Assembly (NCBI GenBank): GCA_020055645.1
Contig: CM034549.1
Span: 27,425,930 to 27,489,929 of the forward strand
Length of the DNA: 64,000 bases
Direction: 5' to 3'
Source: Tomocerus qinae
Lineage: Eukaryota; Arthropoda; Collembola; Entomobryomorpha; Tomoceridae
The first letter of the stretch is position 1, and each line of letters opens with the position of its first letter. This document shows positions 30,858-45,800 of the stretch, in pieces. Made by a program: the position numbers and the translations under genes. The notes under the pieces were generated by a model. The model was not told the origin of the DNA, searched no databases, and was given only the letters and a program-made list of their open reading frames with translations.

Positions 30858-33800
30858 TTAACCATTTGCAATTGTTGTACTCGAAAATCCACCATTGCCA
30901 TTACTCTGATCAGTCATTGTGACAATGGTGGTTTGATGAATTTGAGGCTGCAAAGCACCAGATGGGAAGGATGTTCTTAAAGAATTAACATTGTGATGTT
31001 CAGAAATAGGTGAACTGTTTGTTCCAATCCCATTATTACTATTAATACTAACTATATTTACGAGATTGTCATCACTTTTAGGGAAGTGAGGTGGGTTTAG
31101 GAGGCGATTGCCATTATTCACAGAATTCGGGGTGCTATCAAGTGCACTTTGCACGAAGGGATATGAACTTGGCGAAAGTATAGCATTTCCTCCTCTGCTA
31201 CCCGCAGCTGGAGAATTTAGCAGTAAGTTCTGATTTGCAATATTAGTAATTTGACTCTGAGCTGTAATTGGTGGTAAATTTGACACGGCAGAATGGCGAC
31301 GGGAGTCTTGGGGTGTAGCTTCATAAGGAGGTGGGGCCCCGCTGTTAGGATTGATACTTTGACTTCGTTCCCGTTTCAGATTCTGGTCCATCACCTCATT
31401 CTGTAGAAGTGCACACGTGAGATTGGATGAATGACTAGGAGACGGTTGACAAGATGCGAAGAAGTCGTCTGTGGGAGAAAAAAGAGCTCCTGGACTTAGT
31501 TTAATTGCTTCATCGTATGGAGGAGGCTCTCCGGCAACTATCTCATAATCTGGAGGCTTAGTTGGTCGATATTCTTCATGCATAGGGGGAACGTACATAG
31601 GAACTGCTACGTTTATTACATGAACGTCGCCGTTATTCCGTCCACTGCCAGCTTCATCCTAGTAACAAAGAAAAAATACACCAATTACTCTTTCGTTCCC
31701 AAATTAAATGTAGTACAACTAATCTCAAAAGTCTTAACGAACAAGAAAATTAAATGTAACATCTAAAGCAATCTAAACCCACTATTTGGTTGTGAAGAAA
31801 TCTCTCATCTTCTCGTCAATCAAGCCATTGACGATTTATTCCGAAAATTACTACGCTTGCAACTTGCAATTACTACTGTCATTCTATGCAGTAGACTATT
31901 ATTTACACTGCCGCAGTGATTGCATTACAGATACTAATACGTGGTATATTTACCCTTAACTTTCGTATGCAATTCATATTCATAATATTCATTCCCCGAA
32001 ACTACAATTCTGCTTCATGCTTCTTCATGCGTGTGTCATTGTTTACTCAATATTGACAGCAAACCAAAAGGAACAAAATGCAGTAAATATTTACACACTT
32101 GTCAAGACTTGTATAAGCACTAGCTCTAATAGCAAATAAAGCGTATAGGACCTTAGTGAAGTAATAAAATCTTGAATGTTTCTTAATTAAGTATCGTACC
32201 CACATTTAAAGTTGCAGTAGAGTTTAAATAATATAAGAGTTGCTTTTCATTAGCCAACCATACAAAATGGCAAAACAATTAAGTTTCACTTTGATTTGAT
32301 TACATTATACAAAACAATATGTATAATTTCCTTGTATATTGATTCCTTAGAATACTTCAAAACTTCCCCAAGCAGTATTTAACTAAGAAAAGAAAACTAA
32401 CAAGACTATATTATCTTTGAACAGGCATAGACAATATCTAATTTTCAATATGTTCCTTAAAATTTTAGGTATCTTTACTTTTGTTAGGGGTTAAATAAGA
32501 TCAAAATAAAATATGCAAAACTGGAGGCTGAATTTTTATTTAATTTTTAGTAAAAACAGTATTCGTAGGTTGAAAGAAGATTATTTTCGATATCCGGATG
32601 TGTGTCTGAACTCTATAAAAGGGAATGGGTGTTAATCGGAAGGAACTTGAGAATGGAGTGAAAAGAAACGGAAATGCAGTAGTTTGGAAGAACTGTAAAA
32701 GGGGATTTTATTATTTATGGTAGCCAACACTGATGCTGACATTTGCAAAGAATACTTGAAAGTAAAGAGTGCTACAATGAATTTATACCTGCCAAGGGAA
32801 ATACGTCCCTAGGGACGATGTTGCGATTCTTACTAGTCTGTTATATAGGGGTGTAATGTGTGTAGGTTGAGAAACGCGAGTAGCGTGTATTTATAGAGAT
32901 AAGACAAAGACTCTTCTTTAGTACGTGTACGAAGTCAAGGCCTGTTGTAACACATCGAGAGAATACCACAGAAAACAAAACGATGAGGAGAATAGGGTCG
33001 AGTAATAATATATAAGTAATAGGGAAAGCGTGTAGTTCTTTTCTCCTTTAGAGAAAATCCCTCGCCAAGATCCTAACCGTAAAGTAAGGAAATGTAGTTA
33101 ATCTCTTCATTGGGAGTTGGAGTTGACTCTCCTCTTCAGCATTCTCTATTATGTAAGTTAAGCCAGTTAATGCTATCTAAATGTAAAATGTAATTCCATC
33201 GATCTCTAAGGACTTGGTTTTGTTCGACTATTACTATTGTTCACCGATTTAAACGATATTCAGCTTAGCCTCAAAGGAATAGTAGCTCAGAGAAAGTGCA
33301 CTAAGCCTTTGCTGTTCTTTTACAATATCTGTCAACCTGCTAGTCATGGAGCTGAGGATCTCTCTCTATGTACACATCCCACAGACTCACATCTGATACA
33401 AAGGAAATCCCTTTAGACATTGACATTAGTCTTGAAACAACTAAAACCATCTCTTATGAAAGAGCGACCGAGACTAGACAAAAAGACACTTTTTTATTAC
33501 ATTCAGGTTCGAAAACGTATTAGCATTCGTTGACACTTTCTTTTTATTCATTGTGTATTTAGACTGAGATATTTCCTTGTCCTATTTTCATGTGTCACTT
33601 TCAAAACCAAGTTAATACCTTCTTAGGTTCAGGAGAAAGAGCACTTTCCCTACATTAACATAAATCAACAGGATCCCTTCCTTACAGTCGGTGAAAAGGC
33701 TCTCTACCATTTTAATCAAGCAGGAAAAATATTTCCGCCGGAGCCACTACAGATACTTTCTATCCTTTCTACTGGAATGAGAAAGCAGCGCAGCGTAAAC

Positions 33801-36800
33801 AAATACAATGTAAAATTCTCAGTAGCCGCCTTCCTATGTTTCCTTTGCCGTTTTCAATTTAAATCAACTCAAAGGGAAACAAATAAAAAATTAGACCATC
33901 CCAGATTACCTATCTCTCTACTTTCACCGTAGACATGAAACCTTTTCAAAGAAAGCAATATTATAAACTGTTGAACATACACATTCCGCTTTGTCCTTTA
34001 CAGTTTCACTGCCTTTCATGTGAAACTCCGAAAGAGATTGTGCACGGACCTAAAATCTAAAGAGTACATCTTGTGTAAGAATAATGTAACAGAAACGTGA
34101 TATTTTACGTAGGCATGCATATCCACAAAGATACTTGTAATCTGATAGCTTTCAATGGAATGTAAATCATTATCACAATTATGTAACTACGTAGGCATCA
34201 GCTTTTGTAAACATACTTCTATCATACAAAACATTGTTACAGATCCATGTAACTTACACCACTTTAATTTTTATATAACATTGTACAGAAAGCATTCGGC
34301 CTATTGATACATTCCTTTTATTAGGAAATTTGATACATTTATTCCTGCGGGCGTTACTTTTCTTTGTGCGCTTAGTAATGTCGGAATAATGGATCTGACA
34401 TGATGCATTATTCGAAAATTGGTCTGTTCGTATTGAATTCTAGCAACAAAAACAATGCTACTCAGCGTATAACAAACGGAAAAGCTCTTATGTCAATGAC
34501 AACATTAGAATTAACAAAAATCTAACAAATGCTGACTCTGCGTAGGCAGCAGCAGGAATCTAATGAAATATTTAAGCTAAGCAAACATGATTTGGTCTGA
34601 TACAAGTCAACCGTGTGTAATATGGTTCCAGATTAAAAGTACCTTTCCAAAACTTTATACCCACTCAGCATTTGTGTTTGCATTGCCTTGATCTCTATGC
34701 TGCATAAACAATCAATTATAATTGAAAATAGTACTTTTAAACGAGTTTCATAATTAAACTGTCAATTTCATAACCTTAAGAATCTTCTACTAAGTTGTTA
34801 TCAAGATACTTAAAAGCATTTTTTACGAAGTGTAATTTTAAAACCTAACTAATGGCGAGTGGCCATAAAATATGGTAAAATAGCCATTGAAAATAACTTA
34901 ACAAGCAATATTCTTTATGACGTCTTTAACCAAGTTATGTCATACGATAAACTTAGACACGTAAGAATTTCAAGGCTTTGTCTACTTCCCGAGTATATGC
35001 CAAATGAATGATATATAACATTAAGTTGACTATCATAACTACCATGTAGATAGATAGGATGTCGTGCAGACACAGTAGACCCGTAGGTAGTAATCATCAT
35101 AACAGCTTTACATGCGGAGAATATTTTTTTAATGTGCACACCAACATAGCATATAAATAGTAGCACAAGTTTTCACAGTCTTCCTAGAAAAGCAATACCT
35201 ACCTAACTATTTCAATGCCAGATATTCGACATCTACATAGACGACCTTTGTACAAACGGACAACCGTCTTAGTACTCAGCCACGTATTCACATCTCCCAC
35301 ATGCCCTTGAATGTGTTTAAAGTATAGTGTTAATGTACAGTTAGTGCGTGCCAAGTTTATCAAGGCGTACATAGAAAAGTCGTTGTAAAGTAGTTGGAAA
35401 ATTAATTTTTCATGATATTGATTTAAATCATATCCTTCCAAATGAATTGTCGCAATGATATCCGAATTATTAATTAGGTGATGGATAGACATGAGCTTTC
35501 GGGTCATTATTAATTCAATTCCTTAAATATGGTGTACTTAACCCTATCCCTAACATGTAATCCAATGTATATTGAGAATGCTATGATCGATAACTCATCG
35601 CAGATGACCTTTCAACAAACTTTAATTTACTTGACAGTGTTCATAATTATGTTGTGTCACACTAGTAGTTACATCCTATTGTAGGAGGTTTGCCAATGCC
35701 GCAATTAAATTGTATCCTAGGGTCGCCATCGTCTCCCCTGAACATAAATCATTCTCCTTCTAAAGTATGTGCAGTAATAGTATGTGTAATGTCAACAAAA
35801 ATTTGAATGAAATAACCCACCTTGGACAAAAATATTTCAAGAATCTAAGGAGCACTTGAAAAATAAAGTTTCCTATCATTAAGCCATACGTAAGTGTGCC
35901 TTAATCAGTATCCATGAACATGGCTATAATATTACATATAGGTCGTACATGGTAAATTATAATATTTAGAAGCATGCATATTTGTATACCATTATGTTGC
36001 ATGTTGTTAGTACGTGTTATTGTAATTACCGCATTCACATAGAGTATAAAGAACAAGAATCTGAGGAAGCTGCACATAAGCATGAGTTTTTATTTTTCTC
36101 TTTGATCAATTTCTTGTAGACACTAGAAAATAGCGATACATAGGAATATGAGATTTCCTTTCAGTGCACATGAGCTTTCAAGTATAAAGAACGAGGTTCC
36201 TTATGGCCTAGGTAGATCTTAATCGAAGATTTTGAAAGGAAACTTTTAATGACTCACTCAGACTCAACATGATAGAGTCAATAGAATGTGGCTGGCATGA
36301 TTAAAGTTAAATATTTTCTCTCTTGTCCCTTCAATCAATTTATTCATCCTTCTGGAAAACGTTTTCTAGCTTTTAAAATAATTGGAAAAGGAACGAAGCC
36401 ACTGTAACTACTTACCTTGAACAAAGGCTCACCCAAACCAAAACCAACCATATCTAATGTGGCTGTATTATATCAGTATAGTAAGTAGCACATCATTCAT
36501 GTAGTTACCTATGAATAGCACCTACGCTTTATTTTTGTTATTGTTTGGATTTTATAACAGGGAACATTCATTTTACTTCGCTTTCACAAAATGGAATACG
36601 ATAGAGATTTTGCATAAATTCACTACATCTAAAACCACAAGTAAAGATGGGATCGTCTTATGTTTTCATCAGCGAAACTCAGAAAAGGTTGTAAAAACCG
36701 AAGAGCAGGAGAAAAAGGGTTAATTGCAAATTGCGATGCAAGTTTGTTACTAATTTATGCTACATACACATTTATAATTACCGAACATACAAAACTAACT

Positions 36801-39800
36801 AATTCTATGGTATAAAATGCGCGAAAAAACTTTGTTTAACTAACTAGTGACTATTTAGAGCAAACCAACTACTTGAAAATGAATGTACTACTTATGTATA
36901 TATATTATAAGTAAATCTAAGAAGCACAGGCAGTTAAGTATACGGCGGAGTTTGTTATCAGTACATCTAAAAAGACGATGATCCTCAGAGTTTTTGCTTA
37001 CCTTCCCATCATTACCTTTGGCCCTATCTCTACAAGGACTCAAGCACCCAGACAACAGCGACGGTATTGACGGGTGAAGAAGAAGAAGTGCCATGATTAT
37101 CTATACACGTTAGCAAAACACACTCATTTACACATATTAGTTACGTTAGTAGGTGTTAGGTCAGACAGAGAGTATATCTGCTACGACTACATTATATTTT
37201 ATATCCCTCACCAAACGAAAGCTTTTCTCAACATTATCGTTTTTCTTTATCTTTATAGCTATGACTGTTGTGAACCGACATAAACGTCAAACTGATGCGC
37301 TTACTTACATTGCTTTCGCTTCACTGTCCCTTTCCCCCTTATCCGTATGTTCAAATAGTGTGACGCACACTTCACTTAGGCACTAATAAGCAAGTTACTT
37401 TTACTTGGTAACCATCTCATCTCGTAAGGAACCAGTAATGATAACTTTCTTGTTATTACATGCCAGTTTACATTACATTACCCTCATTTGACGTAGAAAG
37501 GAAAATCATCATACAATCTTCCACTACTATATCCTAACTGCACATTTACTTGCAATTACTTAGACGTTAGCATCGTATCCCTTATATAAACCTATACTTT
37601 AAGTTAGCCACTCATCCTGATTGCAATCCAATCTTCGCTTCATTCTATTGCTACTTATTGTTGACCATCAATACTAATGCGTCTTTTAAATCTATTTTAA
37701 GGATATTCTCATTGGACTAAATGTGTCTGCTAAGAGATATTTTAAGATTTCTGACATCATTTAGTGATATTTCTGAAAATACGTCAATTTCTGATCGTGG
37801 GTTGCAGCTAAAGTAGATATTGAGTTAAATGTACCAAATGTATCGATCGTTTCATTAAAAATAGCTCGTATGGTTAAGTGTAAATAATCTTCGTAATACC
37901 CTGACTTGAAACTTGATACTCAAAATATTGATTTTAAAAACAGTTATATATATTACGTACATACTGCATTATATTATTACAAACCTCTAGTATATACCAA
38001 AAATCTTATACACTAACTATATCTTTGTTATGCACTAAAAGTCAACAAACAGCAGAATATTAATGTGTACTTTAAAGATGATAAAACGACAAAGTTGTGC
38101 TACTTTGTCAAAGTACACCAGATGTGTTTAAATTAAGACAAAATTACTTCCTAGGAAGTTTCTGAATAAAATGTAAATACATAGAAATTGCATGAGAGCA
38201 AAAGAAAGGCAGAAATAAAGAATTGACCGTGCAAAGGCCAAGGAAGAGCTAAGACGTTAAGTAAATACTACAAAACATATCACGCTACGGCTTTGAAAAT
38301 AATAACCGTGCAGAAAATGTGACGGGTGAGCTAAATGACTGAACTGAAGCACACATTAAGTAAAGAAAAGTTAAATACGATTTCCTTTCTTCACAACAAC
38401 GGTCAACATTGCAGTGACAGCGGAGAGTCTTGAGTAAATGGTGCGTGTAGCAGACCAGTAACTGACACGACATTCTTTTGTACACTAGAGTCCATTTCTA
38501 AAGACGAGTCGTCATTTACTGAGAACCTGACACGAATTAAATATGATGTATCGATTTCCGATTACTCACATTCCCATATCCTATCGGTCAAGATTGGCTG
38601 TAGTCATAGTGATTGCGTATTAGGTTGGCTCACTTGGGTGTTTGGAAAATGAAAATTCAGTTTTTTCATTTGTGGATCCAAATTGGACAATTTGGATCCA
38701 CAGCCAAATCTGTCTTTCAATGACCAAGGATGGTTGCCATTGGATACGTATGTCTTGGTGGGTCATAGCTTTGAGTATAGACAAAAAATTGAATTTTATT
38801 TTCCCAAACACCCAAGTGAGCCAACCTTACTACACACACACTGTCTTACTAATACTGCATGAATTTTGCCTATCGGTATATCATAACGAAATAGCAGACT
38901 AAGTATGTGGTAGTTTGTAGCTTAGTACTTGCCACCCATGTGCATGTGTTGACTGTTTTTAACAGATAGATTTATATGACATAGGAGCACCTATCTGCTT
39001 GTGCTATTGTTATTATTGCATTAGGTACATTCACAGGCGTAAATATTATGTCATGCAACGAGGTTGCCAGAGCTGTCTACATATTTCATATTTTCGGTAG
39101 ATGGGTAGAATCCTGCATCCAGTACAAACAAATATTTTATTCTATCACTGAGAAGGTGCAAGTTGGTAAAAACGAGAGAAAGTAGAGGAAAGCAAATACG
39201 TGACCTCTGCCTATGAGCACCTCTCTTCCATTCTATTGACACGTTGACTCCAACTTGTATGCTTGATGTTTTTATTCCGTGAGTTGATGTGTGTGTTTCT
39301 ACTTTCACATTTCCATGTTCTTGCTCCATTGACAGACCTCCTCCTTGCCCTATGCTCTTATTGCAATGCCAAACAGATTAACTGTGGCTAAATTAACGTT
39401 GATGTTATTGCCTATTATAGGTCAATGTTTGTATGGTCAAAGTATTAAATCTGAACTCAATTGCTCAGTAAAAACATTTTTTGAACCATCATATGCATAT
39501 ACACGAGATTTGTACACTCCCGATGAGTTTCGTGTATATAAAGCATCTTTCAAAATAATCACTACCTTTAAACCTTAATTATTTCTGTAATGAATTGGGG
39601 GTAATTCAAAACTGTACTTCTAAATTGTAGTTACTATTATCAGACACTAAATTGAGTCCTTGACAAAATAGTTCCCTATCAAATATGACAATGAAAAGCT
39701 AATTAGCTAATGAAGACCATAGGGGCCCAATATACAAACACTAGGTAAAATAGAGCTGTATCTGTTATTTCATGTCCATCCTCATTTTGACCTGAAAAAT

Positions 39801-42800
39801 TTTATACTCCTAATTATAATGCACTGAGCTGCGGTTTGAGTCATTGGGGTAATTTAGGTAACTAAGATGATAGATAAAATGTCCAGGGTCGAAAAGTGGA
39901 TATTTAGAACCAAATAATTGAGACTCCAAACAAGCGTAGCTTAAAGGAGTATTACTACTAATATGAACGTTTCAATTGAAACTTTGGCATCTCTATTTCA
40001 TGATCTTGAAATATACGTAATACGTAATATATAAATCTTTCTGAATATTGTTGAAATGGATAATTTATGGAAACGTGTAGAGCTTATTTACAATCTGCAT
40101 TGTGTAAAGTGCCATTCACGTGCATGTAACTAATTGTTGTAAGCCATTAATACAATCACTATTGTATGATTAAAATTTATATGCTAATGGGCATAAATTT
40201 CATCTGCAGCCATCAAAAGGAATACCCGCCTCTCCCCACTCTTGCCTACTGTTTAGAAATGTTTAGTGTTTAAGTGCAGTCAATATAATTCAAGGTCTAT
40301 TGCCTAATAATGAATTCCTAAATTCATGAAATGGATTTCGATATGTTTTTGGTAGTTATTTATAATGCAGTTGGCAGTTGTATAGACAATCGAAGAAATT
40401 GCTTCAATAGCCCTGAAAATCGAGTCATGAAAAGCAACAAAACAAAGCAATGAAATATTTGTTATATTTAATTAACTTTTTTCTATGTCCATTTCTATAT
40501 CGCTAGTTTGTTATACAAGATATAACTACAATAACAGAGTGCTAAATAAAATACAATCGAAAAAAGCAGAGAAGCACATCCTAGTTGAAAGAAGACTTTT
40601 GTATGTATTTGTCTTTAGACTAGTAATAATATGTGAGTCATGGTTAAATGAACATAAAAGATATGGCATAACATATTCTCTACTGCGATAATCCTGGAAA
40701 ATCCTTGATATTGACAGACTTACAACTAAGTACTAATAGTACCTCATACGTACGCATTACATTATTAAAGGAAAACTATAAAGTTTTACTCGAGCTACCT
40801 TTTATGTCATCATCACCATAATATAAACATTTTGTAATGCGAAAGTATGAGCTATCAACTGCAGAGGCAGTATTAACCACACTGGCATACTTATTTATGT
40901 TGATGACTGATGACTATTATAAAACTAATTGAACTTGATACAACATTTTCATTTGTTTTCTCAGTATCTAACTAAGAATGGCCATGGCCATGGACAAGAG
41001 ACTAAAATGAACAGTAACCACTTGTCATTAACATTATATGATTATCACATACATACCGAGTTTTCCTAACTCAGAATGTATATAGATAACTCAAATACGA
41101 TGCATCTACTTACTGTATTTTGTCACCTTGCTACAATTAATAAAAGCTACTTCTATTTCTACCTGAACGACAAAAAAGTTTCGATGACAAAGTCGCACTC
41201 TGCTTGTTTACGTGCCACGAACATTGTAATGAATGGAAAATACTCTTATATGACATTAATTTGTTTCTACTCAATTTTGTACCATTTCTTCAGTTATTGC
41301 GTAGTAAGTAATGAAGAATGCGTACTTGAAACTTCTAATTTTCTTAGAAGTGCTCAAGAAGTTAAAAGGGAATTATCATAACTTTAGGAATATTTCATGT
41401 TCCTTATTTTGCGCTGCAGAATTCAAAATAATTTTGCAGAATAGTGTTCGCATAGTACAATAGAGTTCTATGTACTACAAAATATACCTGAGATCCACTT
41501 TTGTGTTCTATATACATTCATAATTCTTGACTTGACGGGAGCTAAATAAAAGTTCCCATTTCTATAATGACGTACTTATTTGCAAACATTTGAATTTACA
41601 TATTTTGATTTGCATGATATATTCAAATGAAGATGCAAATGACAAACTATACAAACTGAATGCATTTGTCATAGATGTAATGTAATAAAGATGTAAGTGT
41701 ACCCGGTGAGAAGCGACGGAAATAGGGCGACCAAGCCATCGACACATGGCCAGACAAACACAAAAGGATCCACTGATGACACACGCCACACCAAGATAAC
41801 GCAACGGATCTACATAGCCATTCCCCTGTAAAGTAAAAGAATACCATTGTTTAATTTCATCCCAAAATACAAATTATTACAACTTTACTTAGTTATAATG
41901 GCTAATAATAATAACACGCTTTATCTATATCCATATACCATTACATCTTATACACAAAATGACCATAAATGACTGAATGACCCTTTTCAGTTAATTATAA
42001 CTTTATACAGAAAGAGAGAGAGACTTTTAGTTTTTCTCAAAAAATTGCTGATTGGTAAGATATTCTTTAATTTATTGTCTCTCCATAATTTAACGAGCTC
42101 TAAAGCTCTGTATGAATAAACACTGGTAACCAGTACTGAAATGACTATGGCGGTTGTCAGTAACATCATCATAAGGAAAGGAAAATCTCATTCCGCGTGT
42201 ACATTCCATTTTCAATCGAAAGCTAAGAGCAGGCGACGAATTCTTTTCGTATCATGTGCAAACTACATTCTTTTGAATCTCATTCCAGGTGCTTTTGTCC
42301 TGAGTAGTTTTGTTATGGAAAACTCAATTTAGATTTACGATGTCAACTGGTGTATTTGCATAGATATAAAAAATAAATATAGGTACATACTTTGTAGATA
42401 TTTTGGCTGTCAATGTTACTGTTAGCACTTGCTTACCACACACATCTTTTGCACAACTAGCTGAAACTAATCCTATAAGAGCACTAGAGTGCACGGAAGG
42501 ATCCAAAATCCCAAACGCTGTGTATTTGATAAGATATTAAAAATTGGATACGAAAAACCCATGCGTTCCCTGAAAAGTCATTTAAAAATTCTTCTAGTCT
42601 AGATTGAGATTGGGCATACTTCGCTATGAATAGAGATTCTGTAGACAGATAGTAAAGGTGTCTCAACTTATAGGTGTCCATTTAAAATTTGCATTGTTGA
42701 CTATTTCAATTGATGGGAGTGACATGATAGTAGTAGGACGAGGTGAACCAATAACTCACTCCGCATAGCTAGCGATGTGATAAAAATATTGACTCGGGTT

Positions 42801-45800
42801 GAATAAATTGAAGTCAGTCATTGAAGCATTAGGAATTGAGTTGATGTGATGCATTGCAAGCAAACCATTTTGGCTTCACTCGGTTGTAAGTATTCAGACA
42901 GACATGTCTTGGTTTTTACGCAAGAATCCTTCCGTAAATTTTCTGGCATTACATAGACAGTCATATACGACTACATAATACTATTACCATGCTGAAAAAT
43001 GCCATTACATAACATCTATATAATATAAGGCAAAAACAGTTTGTAAACCACAGAAGAATAGAATGCTCGACTATAAATTCCTGTACAGTGGACGCCGTGA
43101 TGTGGGTTAGTCCAACATGTCATAATGCATAATAGTGTTGCATGCCTGCATACACACACGGTAAATTGTCGTGTCATTCAAGCAATCGAGCATAGAATAT
43201 CGAAAATATAGTCACATAACCTCAAAACGTAAAGGATAAGATAAAAATCGATATTTACATATATTTCTGTCTCTCTAAATGCAAAACTAGAATAAATGTT
43301 GATGTGCAGAGTTGTCCATTGTATATTCTTATACAGCTACTTGCACGTTTTGAACAGCAGAATAAGACGCGGTTGAGAAAAGACATGGAAACTGGATTTT
43401 AGCTCATTGTCAGTGCAAAACCTACAGGGTGTGTTCTATTTCTGTACTCTCTTCTGAGTGAGTGACAGTACTTATTCTGTCGAAATACTGTGTGTGTGAC
43501 AACAGAACAGGAGCAAAGAATAAAACTCTCATGGAGGATGGGTACGAGCACTTGCAGCAGCATTGAACCCAACACACACATAACTGAACGTCATAATACA
43601 TCTTATGTGCTCAGAAAATGGAAATAAGCCAAATAGGGTTCATACAAAAGGTTCACTACTTTCTACCTATTTCTGTTCATTGCGAAAAGAGAAAACCTCG
43701 TATTGCTCCTTCAAGACTATACGATACATCAGAGATATCATATCATACGCAATAAAATGAAAATATTCCTAGCACGAATAAGACCACATATCAGACCACT
43801 AGTGCATAAGACATTCTAACAAAAGAATTTCTTCGCTTCAACCAAAATTAGTAACCTGGAAATATAAAAATGGTGAGAACTTTTCCAGGCGGGAAACCCG
43901 ATAGGTGTAACTTTACCCAATGTTGTTAGTTAATACGTTCTTTGAACAACTTCTCTGCAGCACCCCAACATAATTAATGCATGGCTCTAACTTTCACTAC
44001 ACACAACGTAAGTGTTTTCTTACACCTCAACAATTTTTCCAAGCATTTATCTCATTTTATGCTACAGTAGCATCAACCTTTGCCGCCAATGCTAGTAAAG
44101 CTGCTTTCTGCATTGCACAACATTCCTGTACACCTCGTAGAATAAATATTTACCCCAGACATGCTACTCTGTAAAAGTGCCTGGAATTCTTCCATTCATT
44201 AACAATCCTTATGTACAGGCTTCATAACAATAAACTACCTGTCAACTTCAAACTGTTGTCTCACACCATCAACAAACCAAGCAAAATTAAGCAAAGAAGT
44301 ATGACAGCTTGTTAGTGCTGTCATGTCAATATTAGTTATTGGAATATCCTGTCATGCAGCACAAAAAGAGATGACAAAAAGATAAAGAAACTATGACTTT
44401 ATGAAAACAGCGTTTCTCAGGTTCGCTCTTTGTCTTCTTTCAATTCGGCTCTTTTGCAGTCACGTATAGCATCTAAGTGCACAGATAATACCTTAATTGC
44501 TATTTACACAGACCGTGTCACTCTCCGATGGATTCTACTAATTTGCAAAACCCAAAATGTAAACAAAAATTGAAGTAAACAGCAATAATTAAATATGTCT
44601 ACATTATTGCTACTTTATCAAATAGAAAGGGCTTTCGCCGAAGACTTTCACTCTGTAGCCTTTCTCTTTCCTATGGACCATTCTGTAGCATTATTACACA
44701 TTTCTGTTTTAGTACCTAGATATCTCTCATCCAATGTACTCAATCTTATGCAACTAACGGATACAATTTAAACACAGAAGCTACTATGCACTTTTAATAT
44801 CTATAGGTTAATGACAAGATAATTCCTCGGTTCACTACAAAATTACACAACACTACGGAGTCATTACCATTAATGACAAATATAATTAGCAATTTAGTTT
44901 CTGCAGAATCATCATGACCGGTAGATTCCTCTCCAATTAAAAGTTGCACATGGTAACAATTATGTTCATGTGCAGTTTTAAGTATTTGGTACGTTAATGT
45001 ATGTCAAGCCTAAAATGCAAGACTCTTGACATGCTCAGTGTAGGATGCGATGCCGTAATCAGCAGTCTTCATCTACATGCTGCTTCTATATGACAATATC
45101 AATACTTTGGAAGTAAACCTTCTCCATGAGGACCTCATAAATTAGTCTGCAGTGCAGTGTTAATACTGCGTCTACCGATACCGTGTTTACCAAGTAAGCG
45201 CCACCATGTCATCAATTAGCGAATAGCAATTAGTGTACCAATGTTGGTATTGTTCTTTCTACCTACCTACTAAGTCGCTGACGTCTAGACAAAACCTAAC
45301 GCACAAACATCATTGTTGATCAGATCAGGCAGAGCGTGGAAAATATCGTAAACCGTGACATAATCCCATCCGGATTTGGTAAGTCGGAGGGAGGACTATG
45401 CACATAATGAGACTTGGTTTAGCTGGTCTTTGACAAATTGGATTATGAACGGAATGATGACTCTGTTCAATTCTGTCCTCCCTTCCTTGCAGCCATGTCT
45501 AAGCAAACTGTGGGGAATATCACAGTAAACTGAACAATTACATTAATGGAGTACATGCGCTAAATCTTTTGCTCAGCCTCCCTTAATCAGACTTTTACTC
45601 AACTTTATCAGTTGACAGAAAACAATTTCCCGCTTTTTGCACATATTTCCCTTCACGGAGTCCTTCTGATCAAATTTTCAGACAAGCTTTCTTATGTCAT
45701 CATGAGTACAAACGTAAACTGCTTAATGCATTCTCCGTGAGTGCGGAATGAGGATAAAACCGACTTAAATAAAAAAATACGTTGAGTGTAGTCGTCATTT

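Larger units (their letters stand above)
31659..41702 (-). other. Second intron of the PPxY gene (10.0 kb)
   Basis: Donor CGG|GTACAC at 41703 and acceptor TTACTAG at 31659. AT-rich, with no nested gene that I can support. It carries the Harbinger-like MITE at 38623-38826 and a short plus-strand ORF with a signal-peptide-like start (39366-39578). Confidence 0.7.
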
